Source: Phycisphaerales bacterium
GTDB taxonomy: Bacteria; Planctomycetota; Phycisphaerae; Phycisphaerales; UBA1924
Assembly (NCBI GenBank): GCA_035627955.1
Contig: DASPKU010000011.1
Coordinates: forward strand, 175,658-239,657
Direction: 5' to 3'
Length of the DNA stretch: 64,000 bases
Shown: positions 44,715-52,675 of the stretch, piece by piece
Position numbering within the stretch: position 1 is the first letter of the stretch
Layout of the letters: every line of letters begins with the position of its first letter
Made by a program: the position numbers and the translations under genes
The notes under the pieces: model-generated
Databases searched by the model: none
Told to the model about the DNA's origin: nothing
What the model saw: only the letters and a program-made list of their open reading frames with translations

Positions 44715-44762
44715 GTGCCTTGAGCAAGGAGTCGCAAGAGGAGCGGCAGCCCCTTTTGCATC
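44715..44762 (+). repeat. direct repeat of a zinc-ribbon gene end, degenerate copy
   Basis: This 48-base stretch matches 45076-45123 at about 80% identity. The latter begins with the last codons of the zinc-ribbon gene (GTGCCTTGAG). The copy at 44715 is preceded by CCAGTGCGG, resembling the CPECG codons, so it looks like a relic of another ribbon gene. Confidence 0.6.
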
Positions 44763-44784
44763 GCCGCGGTTGTACCATGGGGAC

Positions 44785-45084
44785 ATGCGCCGCACGGCCC
44801 ACCATCAGCGGGCGTACCACTGGGTCAAGTGGTTCGCGACATTGATGTTCGCCGCGACGTTGGTACTCGTGGGGATCGCGATCATCCGTGACGGACCCAC
44901 ACTTCCGGACTTGATGATCGCAGCGCTCGGCCTCCTCTCTGGCGGCGGGTGGGCGTTGATGTGGTGGTGGCCCATCCTCCGCGACCGGAAGCTGCGTCGG
45001 CTGAACCGTTGCCTCCAATGCGAGTACGACCTCAAGGGCATCGCCACAAACGCCCAATGCCCCGAGTGCGGCCTGGTGCCTTGA
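44785..45084 (+). CDS. small membrane protein with C-terminal zinc ribbon (2)
   Basis: A 99-residue protein from ATG 44785 with two helices (WFATLMFAATLVLVGIAII and LPDLMIAALGLLSGGGWALMW), then a basic stretch and the terminal ribbon (RCLQCEYDLKGIATNAQCPEC, ending GLVP). Same C-terminal architecture as the protein at 43747-44193. Confidence 0.75.
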   Translation: MRRTAHHQRAYHWVKWFATLMFAATLVLVGIAIIRDGPTLPDLMIAALGLLSGGGWALMWWWPILRDRKLRRLNRCLQCEYDLKGIATNAQCPECGLVP

Positions 45085-45153
45085 GCGCGGAGTCGAAAGA
45101 GCGGCGGGAGCCTTTTTTGCATCAGCGAGATGCGGCTGGTGGTAGGCTCAGGT

Positions 45154-45576
45154 ATGCGGAATTTCATCGGCATCCTGCTCGTCGTCGCAGCGCCCTGCGC
45201 ACTTTTCCTTGCTGTCATAGCATTGTTTGCTTCGGTCCCGCCCGCGTCGGCCTACCTGCGTCAGCCGCCCGAAGCCGGCATCATCGCAATGTCTGTTGAT
45301 GCAGATCGCCTTGCGGAGGCATGCAAGATGGCGGGCTTCGAAGCACCGGGTCGCGACTCCGACAGCATCGCGCGGTGGCTGGTCAATGCGCAGCACGCTC
45401 AGGTGGTCCGCCGCATGACGCTTCCGCACCAGTATGGATGGCTGGTTGCTAGCTTCTTGTTCCTAGCAGGTGGGATCGCTTTGCTGGTCCCGCGCTGGAG
45501 GGCAGCACCCGCCCCGCTGGGGCGGTCGGATGCTGCAACGCTGACCGGGGGTGTCGAGGACGCCACCCCCGGCTAA
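45154..45576 (+). CDS. small membrane protein of unknown function
   Basis: A 140-residue protein from ATG 45154 with an N-terminal helix or signal anchor (FIGILLVVAAPCALFLAVIALFASV), a soluble middle (about 65 residues) and a second helix (YGWLVASFLFLAGGIALLV). The tail is short and not a zinc ribbon. No family recognised. Confidence 0.6.
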   Translation: MRNFIGILLVVAAPCALFLAVIALFASVPPASAYLRQPPEAGIIAMSVDADRLAEACKMAGFEAPGRDSDSIARWLVNAQHAQVVRRMTLPHQYGWLVASFLFLAGGIALLVPRWRAAPAPLGRSDAATLTGGVEDATPG

Positions 45577-45605
45577 GGCCGTGCGCCGCGTCCGCGGCGA
45601 AGACA

Positions 45606-45633
45606 CATAGCGACGAAGACGTCGCCATGGCAC
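45606..45633. repeat. 28-bp dispersed repeat, intergenic copy
   Basis: The reverse complement is identical over 28 of 28 bases to 53036-53063, which lies inside the hydrolase-ATP-grasp fusion gene. It contains the near-palindrome CGACGAAGACGTCG. Confidence 0.9.
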
Positions 45634-45655
45634 GCAAAGACACCGCAGCCGCCAC

Positions 45656-47269
<1,614 letters not shown>

Positions 47270-47286
47270 AGGGCGGATCGTAGGGA

Positions 47287-47383
47287 GAAGTGGCAAAGTG
47301 GCAAAGTGGCTGAGTGGCAAAGTGCGCAAGCGAGTCGTTCCACCTCACTTTGCCACTTCGCCACTCTGCCACTTTGCCACTTC
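47287..47383. repeat. ~100-bp palindromic dispersed element (copy 2), intergenic
   Basis: Inverted repeat of about 38-base arms made of AAGTGGC units, opening GAAGTGG and closing GCCACTTC. It lies between asnS and the GT2 gene. The reverse complement of the copy in dus (17454-17554) aligns across both arms and part of the loop. Confidence 0.9.
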
Positions 47384-47392
47384 CCGCCTTGA

Positions 47393-48088
47393 CTACCGCA
47401 GCAGGTTGTACTTCACGATGCACACAATGGCCCGCACCCCGTCGCGCCACCCGATCTTCTTCCCCTCCTCGTACGTCCGCCCGCTGTACGAGATGCCCAC
47501 CTCGTAAATCCGGCACTTCATCTTCGCCACCTTGGCCGTGATCTCGGGCTCGAACCCGAAGCGGTTCTCCTCGATGGCGATGTTCTTGATGATCTCACGC
47601 TTGAAGACCTTGTAGCAGACCTCCATGTCGGTCAGGTTCAGGTTCGTCAGCATGTTGCTGAGCGTGGTCAAAAACTTGTTGCCCAGCGAGTGCCAGTAGT
47701 ACAAAACCCGATGGCTCTCCCCGCCCACGAACCGCGAGCCGTACACCACGTCCGCGTGCCCATCAAGAATCGGCCGGATCAGCTTGGGGTACTCGTGCGG
47801 GTCGTACTCCAGGTCCGCGTCCTGGATGATCACGATGTCCCCCGTCGCCGCTGCGAACCCCGTCCGCAGCGCCGCCCCCTTCCCCTGGTTCACCTCATGG
47901 TGGAGCACCGTCAGCCCCATCGGCCCCTTCAACGACTCCAGCTTCTCCCGCGTCCCATCCCGCGAGCAGTCATTGACAACGACGATCTCCTTCTCGATGT
48001 TGCCGATGTCCACCGACCGCACGATCGACAGCAGCCCCTCCACCGTCGCGGCCTCGTTGTACACCGGAATCACAATCGACAGCTTCAT
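47393..48088 (-). CDS. family 2 glycosyltransferase (dolichol-phosphate-mannose-synthase-like)
   Basis: A 231-residue GT-A enzyme from ATG 48088. [18 protein letters not shown] and [14 protein letters not shown] bind the nucleotide; [17 protein letters not shown] carries the DxD metal site; [26 protein letters not shown] and [13 protein letters not shown] are typical of the DPM1/polyprenyl-phosphate type. No C-terminal membrane helices. It probably makes a polyprenyl-phosphate sugar donor for envelope glycans. Confidence 0.92.
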   Translation of the reverse strand: MKLSIVIPVYNEAATVEGLLSIVRSVDIGNIEKEIVVVNDCSRDGTREKLESLKGPMGLTVLHHEVNQGKGAALRTGFAAATGDIVIIQDADLEYDPHEYPKLIRPILDGHADVVYGSRFVGGESHRVLYYWHSLGNKFLTTLSNMLTNLNLTDMEVCYKVFKREIIKNIAIEENRFGFEPEITAKVAKMKCRIYEVGISYSGRTYEEGKKIGWRDGVRAIVCIVKYNLLR

Positions 48089-48175
48089 GCGGACGCTTCC
48101 TTGCGCGGACAAACCAACATCCTACCTCCCCCTCCCAGATGGGTGCGAGGGACCCACGGACCACCTCCTGACCCA

Positions 48176-48202
48176 CATCCGACTTCCGACATCCGACATC
48201 TC
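48176..48202. repeat. CCGACWTC short-period repeat
   Basis: Three to four imperfect 7-8 base units (ATCCGAC, TTCCGAC) in the divergent gap upstream of the methyltransferase. A similar string occurs at 53108-53141 inside the fusion gene. Confidence 0.6.
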
Positions 48203-48223
48203 CCCCGTGTACCCTACCCCCCC

Positions 48224-48865
48224 GTGCCCACGCAAACCCTCGAGCCCCCCACCGCCCCTACCGCCCCGCAGGCCCCCACCCGCGTCACGCGCGGCCACGG
48301 CTTCCTCGAGCACACCCTCTCCAAACTCCGCGCCCGCAAGGCCAACGCCCTCATCCCCGAGCCCCTCCGCCAAGGCCGCATCCTCGACATCGGCTGCGGC
48401 AGCTTCCCCTACTTCCTCACCACCACCCGCTTCGCCGAGAAGCACGGCGTCGACAAGCTGGTCAACGTCCACGACGCCGTGCCCGGCGTGCAGCTCAGGA
48501 ACTTCGACACCTACGCCAGCGACCGCCTGCCCTACGAGAGCGGCTACTTCGACGCCGTGACCATGCTCGCCGTGTTCGAGCACATCCGCGTCGACCGCCT
48601 CGTGATGCTCATCACCGACATCCACCGCGTCTTAAAACCCCGCGGTGTCTACGTGATGACCACCCCCGCCGGCTGGACCGGACCCGTGCTCGACGCCCTC
48701 AAGACCGTCGGCGCCGTGAGCAAGGAAGAGATCGACGAGCACGAGGACAGCTACTCCCCCGCCAAGGTCCGCGCCATCATGCAGCGCACCCCCTTCGACC
48801 CCGCGAAGACCCGCATCGGCCACTTCGAGCTCGGCATGAACCTCTGGATGCAGGCGGGGAGGTAA
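48224..48865 (+). CDS. class I SAM-dependent methyltransferase
   Basis: A 213-residue protein from GTG 48224. Motif I ILDIGCGSFPYF binds S-adenosylmethionine; FDAVTMLAVFEHI and IHRVLKPRGVYVMTTPAGW are motifs II-III of the Methyltransf_11 type. A Pro/Thr-rich N-terminus of about 20 residues precedes the fold. It is divergent from the GT2 gene; substrate possibly a sugar or lipid in the same pathway, by position only. Confidence 0.87.
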   Translation: MPTQTLEPPTAPTAPQAPTRVTRGHGFLEHTLSKLRARKANALIPEPLRQGRILDIGCGSFPYFLTTTRFAEKHGVDKLVNVHDAVPGVQLRNFDTYASDRLPYESGYFDAVTMLAVFEHIRVDRLVMLITDIHRVLKPRGVYVMTTPAGWTGPVLDALKTVGAVSKEEIDEHEDSYSPAKVRAIMQRTPFDPAKTRIGHFELGMNLWMQAGR

Positions 48866-48873
48866 GGCCAAGG

Positions 48874-49002
48874 CCGAACACAGAGTGCACGAAGCAGAGA
48901 CGGAGGGAACAGAGGAGGAAGCTCGAATGAGCCGTCACCCTGTTTATCCCCCCTGATTCCCTTCTGTGTCCTCCGTCCTCCCTCTGTCCCCTCCGTGTTC
49001 GG
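48874..49002. repeat. inverted repeat of CACGGAG-type units between convergent genes
   Basis: Arms of about 45 bases (48874-48917 and about 48959-49002), roughly 75% complementary, are built from purine-rich units such as ACAGAG, ACGGAGG. They fill the space between the methyltransferase stop and the prepilin stop. Could act as a bidirectional terminator. Confidence 0.65.
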
Positions 49003-49012
49003 TTTCCCCGCC

Positions 49013-49888
49013 TTACGGCGTCGGGCTGTTCACCCACCCGTACGGCCGCATCCCGAACCCCACCTGCCAGTTCACCCGGTTGTCCACGTTGTCCGGCTCC
49101 AGCCGCAGCCACGTGTTCTTCGCGTTCACGTACAGGTCGTTGCAGTCAAAGTCGTACGGGCTCCGCGGCGTCTCCCCCTGCTGCGCATACGGCACGTTCA
49201 GCGTCCCCGCGTGCCCCTCCACGAACGCCGCGTTGCTCTTGCCGAAGTGCCGGTGCGTCACCTGGTCGCCGTTGCCGAACAGCCCGTCGGTGATCCCCGT
49301 GTTGTTCCAGTACGAGCTCTCCTCGGCGTAGATCGGGATGCCGTTCATCGGCGTCATGACCGTGTTGTTGCCAAGGATCAGCGGCGGCTTCACCGTCGGC
49401 GCGTAGATGCTCGGCGTGTTGAAGTACGCCACCTGCACCTGCCGCCCGATCTGGTACCCCTGGAACCGCCCGATCATCGTGTAGTCAAAGAAGACGCCCA
49501 TCGGCGTGATGCCGTACTGCTGGGCGTCGTCGGGGTTGATGAACGTCGCCTGCGTCCCCGTGATGTTGGCCCGCTTGTTCTTGGGGCACTCGAAGGTCTG
49601 CCCCACGTTCTCGATGTACGCGTACGCCACGCCCTTGCCCACCGACGGCGGCCCGCCGGTGAGCTGGTACGGCGCCTTGTTCCAGTCAAACTGCGGCCAC
49701 ACCCGCTCCTTGTAGTCGTTGGCGTACAGGTTCACGGCCTTGGCCACCTGCCCCAGCCGCGTCTTGCACACCGTGTCCTTCCCCACCTCCCGCGCCTTGC
49801 CCAGCGCCGGCAGCAGGATCCCGATCAGCAGCGCGATGATCGCGATGACGACGAGCAGCTCGATGAGAGTGAAGGCACGCGTGCGCAT
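49013..49888 (-). CDS. prepilin-type N-terminal methylation protein (1)
   Basis: A 291-residue protein opening with the type IV prepilin/pseudopilin leader ([18 protein letters not shown], processed before Phe). The hydrophobic helix extends to LPALGKARE. The exported part has the planctomycete pseudopilin-like pattern with CKTRLGQVAKAVNLYANDYKE, FGNGDQVTHRHFGKSNAAFVEGHAG near the end, and few Cys. Such proteins are abundant in Phycisphaerae and presumably assemble in or near a type II/IV system or sit in the membrane. A tandem paralogue lies upstream. Confidence 0.87.
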   Translation of the reverse strand: MRTRAFTLIELLVVIAIIALLIGILLPALGKAREVGKDTVCKTRLGQVAKAVNLYANDYKERVWPQFDWNKAPYQLTGGPPSVGKGVAYAYIENVGQTFECPKNKRANITGTQATFINPDDAQQYGITPMGVFFDYTMIGRFQGYQIGRQVQVAYFNTPSIYAPTVKPPLILGNNTVMTPMNGIPIYAEESSYWNNTGITDGLFGNGDQVTHRHFGKSNAAFVEGHAGTLNVPYAQQGETPRSPYDFDCNDLYVNAKNTWLRLEPDNVDNRVNWQVGFGMRPYGWVNSPTP

Positions 49889-49936
49889 GGTGTCCCCTTG
49901 TCCACACCCCGCGAGTTGTCCGAGAAAAGCCCGACC

Positions 49937-50857
49937 CTACCGCGGGTTGTTCGCCCACCCGTACTCAAAGTCCGTCGCCGGGTCTGACAGCTTGAACCAG
50001 GAGTTGGCCGTGAACCGCGTGCTGATGTAGAGGTCGTTGGCCTCGAAGTCCTGCACCTGGTTCTGCACCTTTTCGTTGCGGTCGCTCGGCGGCAGGAACA
50101 GGCCGCAGGAGCCGTCCACGTACGCCACGTGCGCCCCGAACCCGTGCCGCACCGCCATCTGGTCCTGGTTCCCGAACATCCCGTCGCGGTACACCTGGTT
50201 CCAGATCAGCGTGCTCTCCTCCATGAACAGCGGCACGCCGGGCATCATCGTCAGCGACTGCACCTGCGCCAGCGAGGTGAGGATGTTGGGCGTGGGCGCC
50301 TGCGGCGGCACGTACCCCACCTTGGCCTGCGTGCCCAGCTTCAGCCCCTCGAGCTCGTCGATCATCGTGTAGTCAAACTGCACGCCCGTGCGCAGGTTCC
50401 ACATGTTGGTGCGGTCCGCGCCGTTCGCGGCCTTGCGCTTGTTCGTCGGGCACTCGGCGATCTCGTGGGCGTTGCTCGCGTACTCGAACAGGAACCCGGG
50501 GCGGCGGATGCCGTGGTTGGGCAGATGCCGGCCGTAGTAGATGCCGGGCACGATCTGGGCCCACATCGCCACGTTGCGGTCCTCGGGCTCGATCGTCGGG
50601 TCCGTCGTGGGGTTCCATTGGCGGGCGCCGCTGGGCCAGCTCACCCGCGGCGCGATCGGCCAGATCTGGTCCTTGTAATCGGTGGCGTAGTTGAACGACG
50701 CCGTGCCGATCTGCCGGATGTTGCTCAGGCACTTGACCGTCCGCCCCGACTCCCGCGCCTTGGCCAGCGCCGGCAGCAGGATCCCGATCAGCAGCGCGAT
50801 GATCGCGATCACCACCAGCAGCTCGATCAGCGTGAACGCCCGACGCCCGGTCTTCAT
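49937..50857 (-). CDS. prepilin-type N-terminal methylation protein (2)
   Basis: A 306-residue paralogue of the previous protein, from ATG 50857. Leader [19 protein letters not shown], then [24 protein letters not shown], a Cys in [15 protein letters not shown] matching the ECPKNKRANITG of the downstream copy, and [27 protein letters not shown]. The shared HxxFG-AxV-G motif near the C-terminus marks the family. The 49-base gap indicates cotranscription with copy 1. Confidence 0.87.
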   Translation of the reverse strand: MKTGRRAFTLIELLVVIAIIALLIGILLPALAKARESGRTVKCLSNIRQIGTASFNYATDYKDQIWPIAPRVSWPSGARQWNPTTDPTIEPEDRNVAMWAQIVPGIYYGRHLPNHGIRRPGFLFEYASNAHEIAECPTNKRKAANGADRTNMWNLRTGVQFDYTMIDELEGLKLGTQAKVGYVPPQAPTPNILTSLAQVQSLTMMPGVPLFMEESTLIWNQVYRDGMFGNQDQMAVRHGFGAHVAYVDGSCGLFLPPSDRNEKVQNQVQDFEANDLYISTRFTANSWFKLSDPATDFEYGWANNPR

Positions 50858-51047
50858 GGTCCGATTCCCTCTGCCGTGACGGCATGCCGACGACCTGCTC
50901 CCCACGCCGCGCTACGACAACCCCCCGGCCAGGAACCCGGCCGGGTGCACCCCCAGTCTACAGATGCGCCCGCCCCGTGCAACCGGCATAAACAGCCCCG
51001 CCGCCCGCCGCTCAGGCCGTCTGGACAGCACCCCAAGCCTCCGGAAA

Positions 51048-51320
51048 GTCCATCAAGCCCTTTGGAGGGTCCATCAAGCCCTTTGGAGGGTCCATCAAAC
51101 CGTTCGGAGGGGCCATCAAGCCCTTCGCAGGCTCCATCAAACCGTTTGGAGGGGCTGTCGAACCGTTTGAACAACACCTCGAACCCTCCGACCGATTGTT
51201 CGAACCCTTCGACCGACACCTCAAGCCCTTCGACCGATCGTTCGAACCCTTCGACCAACACCTCAAACCCTTCGACCAATCGTTCAAACCCTTCGACGGA
51301 TCGTTCAAACCCTTCCGATG
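51048..51320. repeat. minisatellite: 13 units of 21 bp
   Basis: The 588-base divergent gap between prepilin copy 2 and rlmN contains 13 contiguous 21-base units in exact register. The core is TCAAACCCTTCG. Units 1 and 2 are identical; units 7-12 alternate between ACACCTC and ATYGTTC openings, giving a 42-base higher-order period. The period is a multiple of three and free of stops, so several frames stay open through it. I see no other gene in the gap. Confidence 0.95.
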
Positions 51321-51445
51321 CCCGCTCCGCCCTCCGTGCAGGGGGGTTTTCGGACCCCCCACTCCCCACGCTCGCTCCGCGCCACCGCTCCATTGAGTCA
51401 AACACCCGCCCCGGGCCCGCTTGCACCTCCACCTACACTCGGGGC

Positions 51446-52675
51446 GTGCCGCCCGCACCCCACCTCAAACCGCTGCAAACACCGATCGACCCCCTGGGCC
51501 TGACCAGTGAGGACTTCGTTCGTGCCTGCCGCGAGCAGGGCGTCTTCCGCCCCGCGGCCCTGGCCGCCTACCGCGCCGTCTTCCGCCAGGGCACCCTCGA
51601 GTCGGGGATCGCCCACGCCGCCCTGCCACCCATCACCAAGACCCTCCGCGAGGACTCCCCCGAGGGCCAGGTCGTCAAGTTCCTCACCCAGGTCGAAGGC
51701 ACCCCCGCCCTCAAACCAGCCTCCCCACCTCCCCACCTCCCCACCTCCACTACTCCTCCACTCCCCCACTCCTCCACTCCTCCACTTGAAGTCGAGTCCG
51801 TCCTCATCCCCATGATCGGCTCCCTCGGCCTCAGCACCTACACCCTGTGCGTCTCCAGCCAGGTCGGCTGCGCCATGGGCTGCGGCTTCTGCGAGACCGC
51901 GCAGATGGGCCTCATCCGCTCGCTGACGCCCGCCGAGATCGTCTCGCAGTGGTACAACGCCCGCCACGTCGTCGGCATCGCCCCCAAGAACATCGTCTTC
52001 ATGGGCATGGGCGAGCCCATGCACAACTACGACGCCGTCATGCAGGCCGTGGCCGTGCTCAAGGACCACAACGGCCCCCACGTGCCCATCAGCCAGATCA
52101 CCATCTCCACCGTCGGCAACGTCGACGGCCTCCGCAAGATGGCCGAGCAGATCAAGCAGGAGGGCTGGCACCGCCTCAACATCGCCCTCTCGCTCAACGC
52201 CCCCAACGACGAGGTGCGCGCCCAGATCATGCCCATCAACAAGTCGTGGAACATGGCCGACCTCCAGCAGGTCCTCCTCGACTGGCCCCGCTTCGCGGGC
52301 AACAAGCTCTGCATCGAGTACGTGCTCATCCCCGGCGTCAACGACCGCCCCGAGCACGTCGAGCAGCTCGCCGCGTGGCTGCTCCCCTTCAAGACCGCCG
52401 ACCGCGGCAAGCCCCGCGCCCTGCTCAACCTCATCCCCTACAACCCCCGCCGCAACTCGCCGTGGCCGGCCCCCACGGAGGAGCACGTCGAGCAGTTCCT
52501 GCAGGCCCTCATCAACGCCGGCATCTTCGCCAAGCGCCGCCGCACCAAGGGCCGCCAGATGATGGGCGCCTGCGGCCAGCTCGGCGCCGCCCACATCCGC
52601 GCCCGCAAGCTCGTGACCCCCATCACGCCCACGATCTCCGCTGAGAGCGCCGCCGCCGGAACCCCGCACGCGTGA
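51446..52675 (+). CDS. rlmN: dual-specificity 23S rRNA/tRNA adenine-C2 methyltransferase RlmN
   Basis: A radical-SAM enzyme that methylates A2503 of 23S rRNA and A37 of some tRNAs. The 409-residue protein (GTG 51446) has VGCAMGCGFCETAQMG with the CX3CX2C cluster site (Cys 142, 146, 149), FMGMGEPMHNYD, LNIALSLNAPNDE and the second catalytic Cys in RRTKGRQMMGACGQLG. A Pro/Ser/Thr stretch (about residues 84-115) between KFLTQVEG and VESVLIPM is absent from homologues and translates a CT-rich repeat string. The stop overlaps the next start by four bases (GTGA). Confidence 0.95.
   Translation: MPPAPHLKPLQTPIDPLGLTSEDFVRACREQGVFRPAALAAYRAVFRQGTLESGIAHAALPPITKTLREDSPEGQVVKFLTQVEGTPALKPASPPPHLPTSTTPPLPHSSTPPLEVESVLIPMIGSLGLSTYTLCVSSQVGCAMGCGFCETAQMGLIRSLTPAEIVSQWYNARHVVGIAPKNIVFMGMGEPMHNYDAVMQAVAVLKDHNGPHVPISQITISTVGNVDGLRKMAEQIKQEGWHRLNIALSLNAPNDEVRAQIMPINKSWNMADLQQVLLDWPRFAGNKLCIEYVLIPGVNDRPEHVEQLAAWLLPFKTADRGKPRALLNLIPYNPRRNSPWPAPTEEHVEQFLQALINAGIFAKRRRTKGRQMMGACGQLGAAHIRARKLVTPITPTISAESAAAGTPHA
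51717..51790. repeat. CT-rich short-period repeat within rlmN
   Basis: Strings of CCCCACCTC and CCACTCCT units, translated in frame as the Pro/Ser/Thr insertion of RlmN. They differ sharply in base composition from the flanking coding sequence. Confidence 0.8.

Noticed and set aside
47690..48223. N-terminal extension of the methyltransferase
   Set aside because: It is antisense to the GT2 gene; GTG 48224 lies just before the conserved fold.
51048..51320. CRISPR array
   Set aside because: The units are directly contiguous with no unique spacers, and no cas genes are in the window. The same holds for 60122-60196.
50854..51432. Minus-strand frame giving heptad-like EGFER repeats
   Set aside because: The 21-base repeat is open in several frames, so absence of stops is not evidence; the frame also overlaps the start of the prepilin gene and has no ribosome site.
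50129..51445. N-terminal extension of RlmN through the minisatellite
   Set aside because: The frame is open, but GTG 51446 gives a family-normal length, and the upstream part would overlap the prepilin gene antisense.
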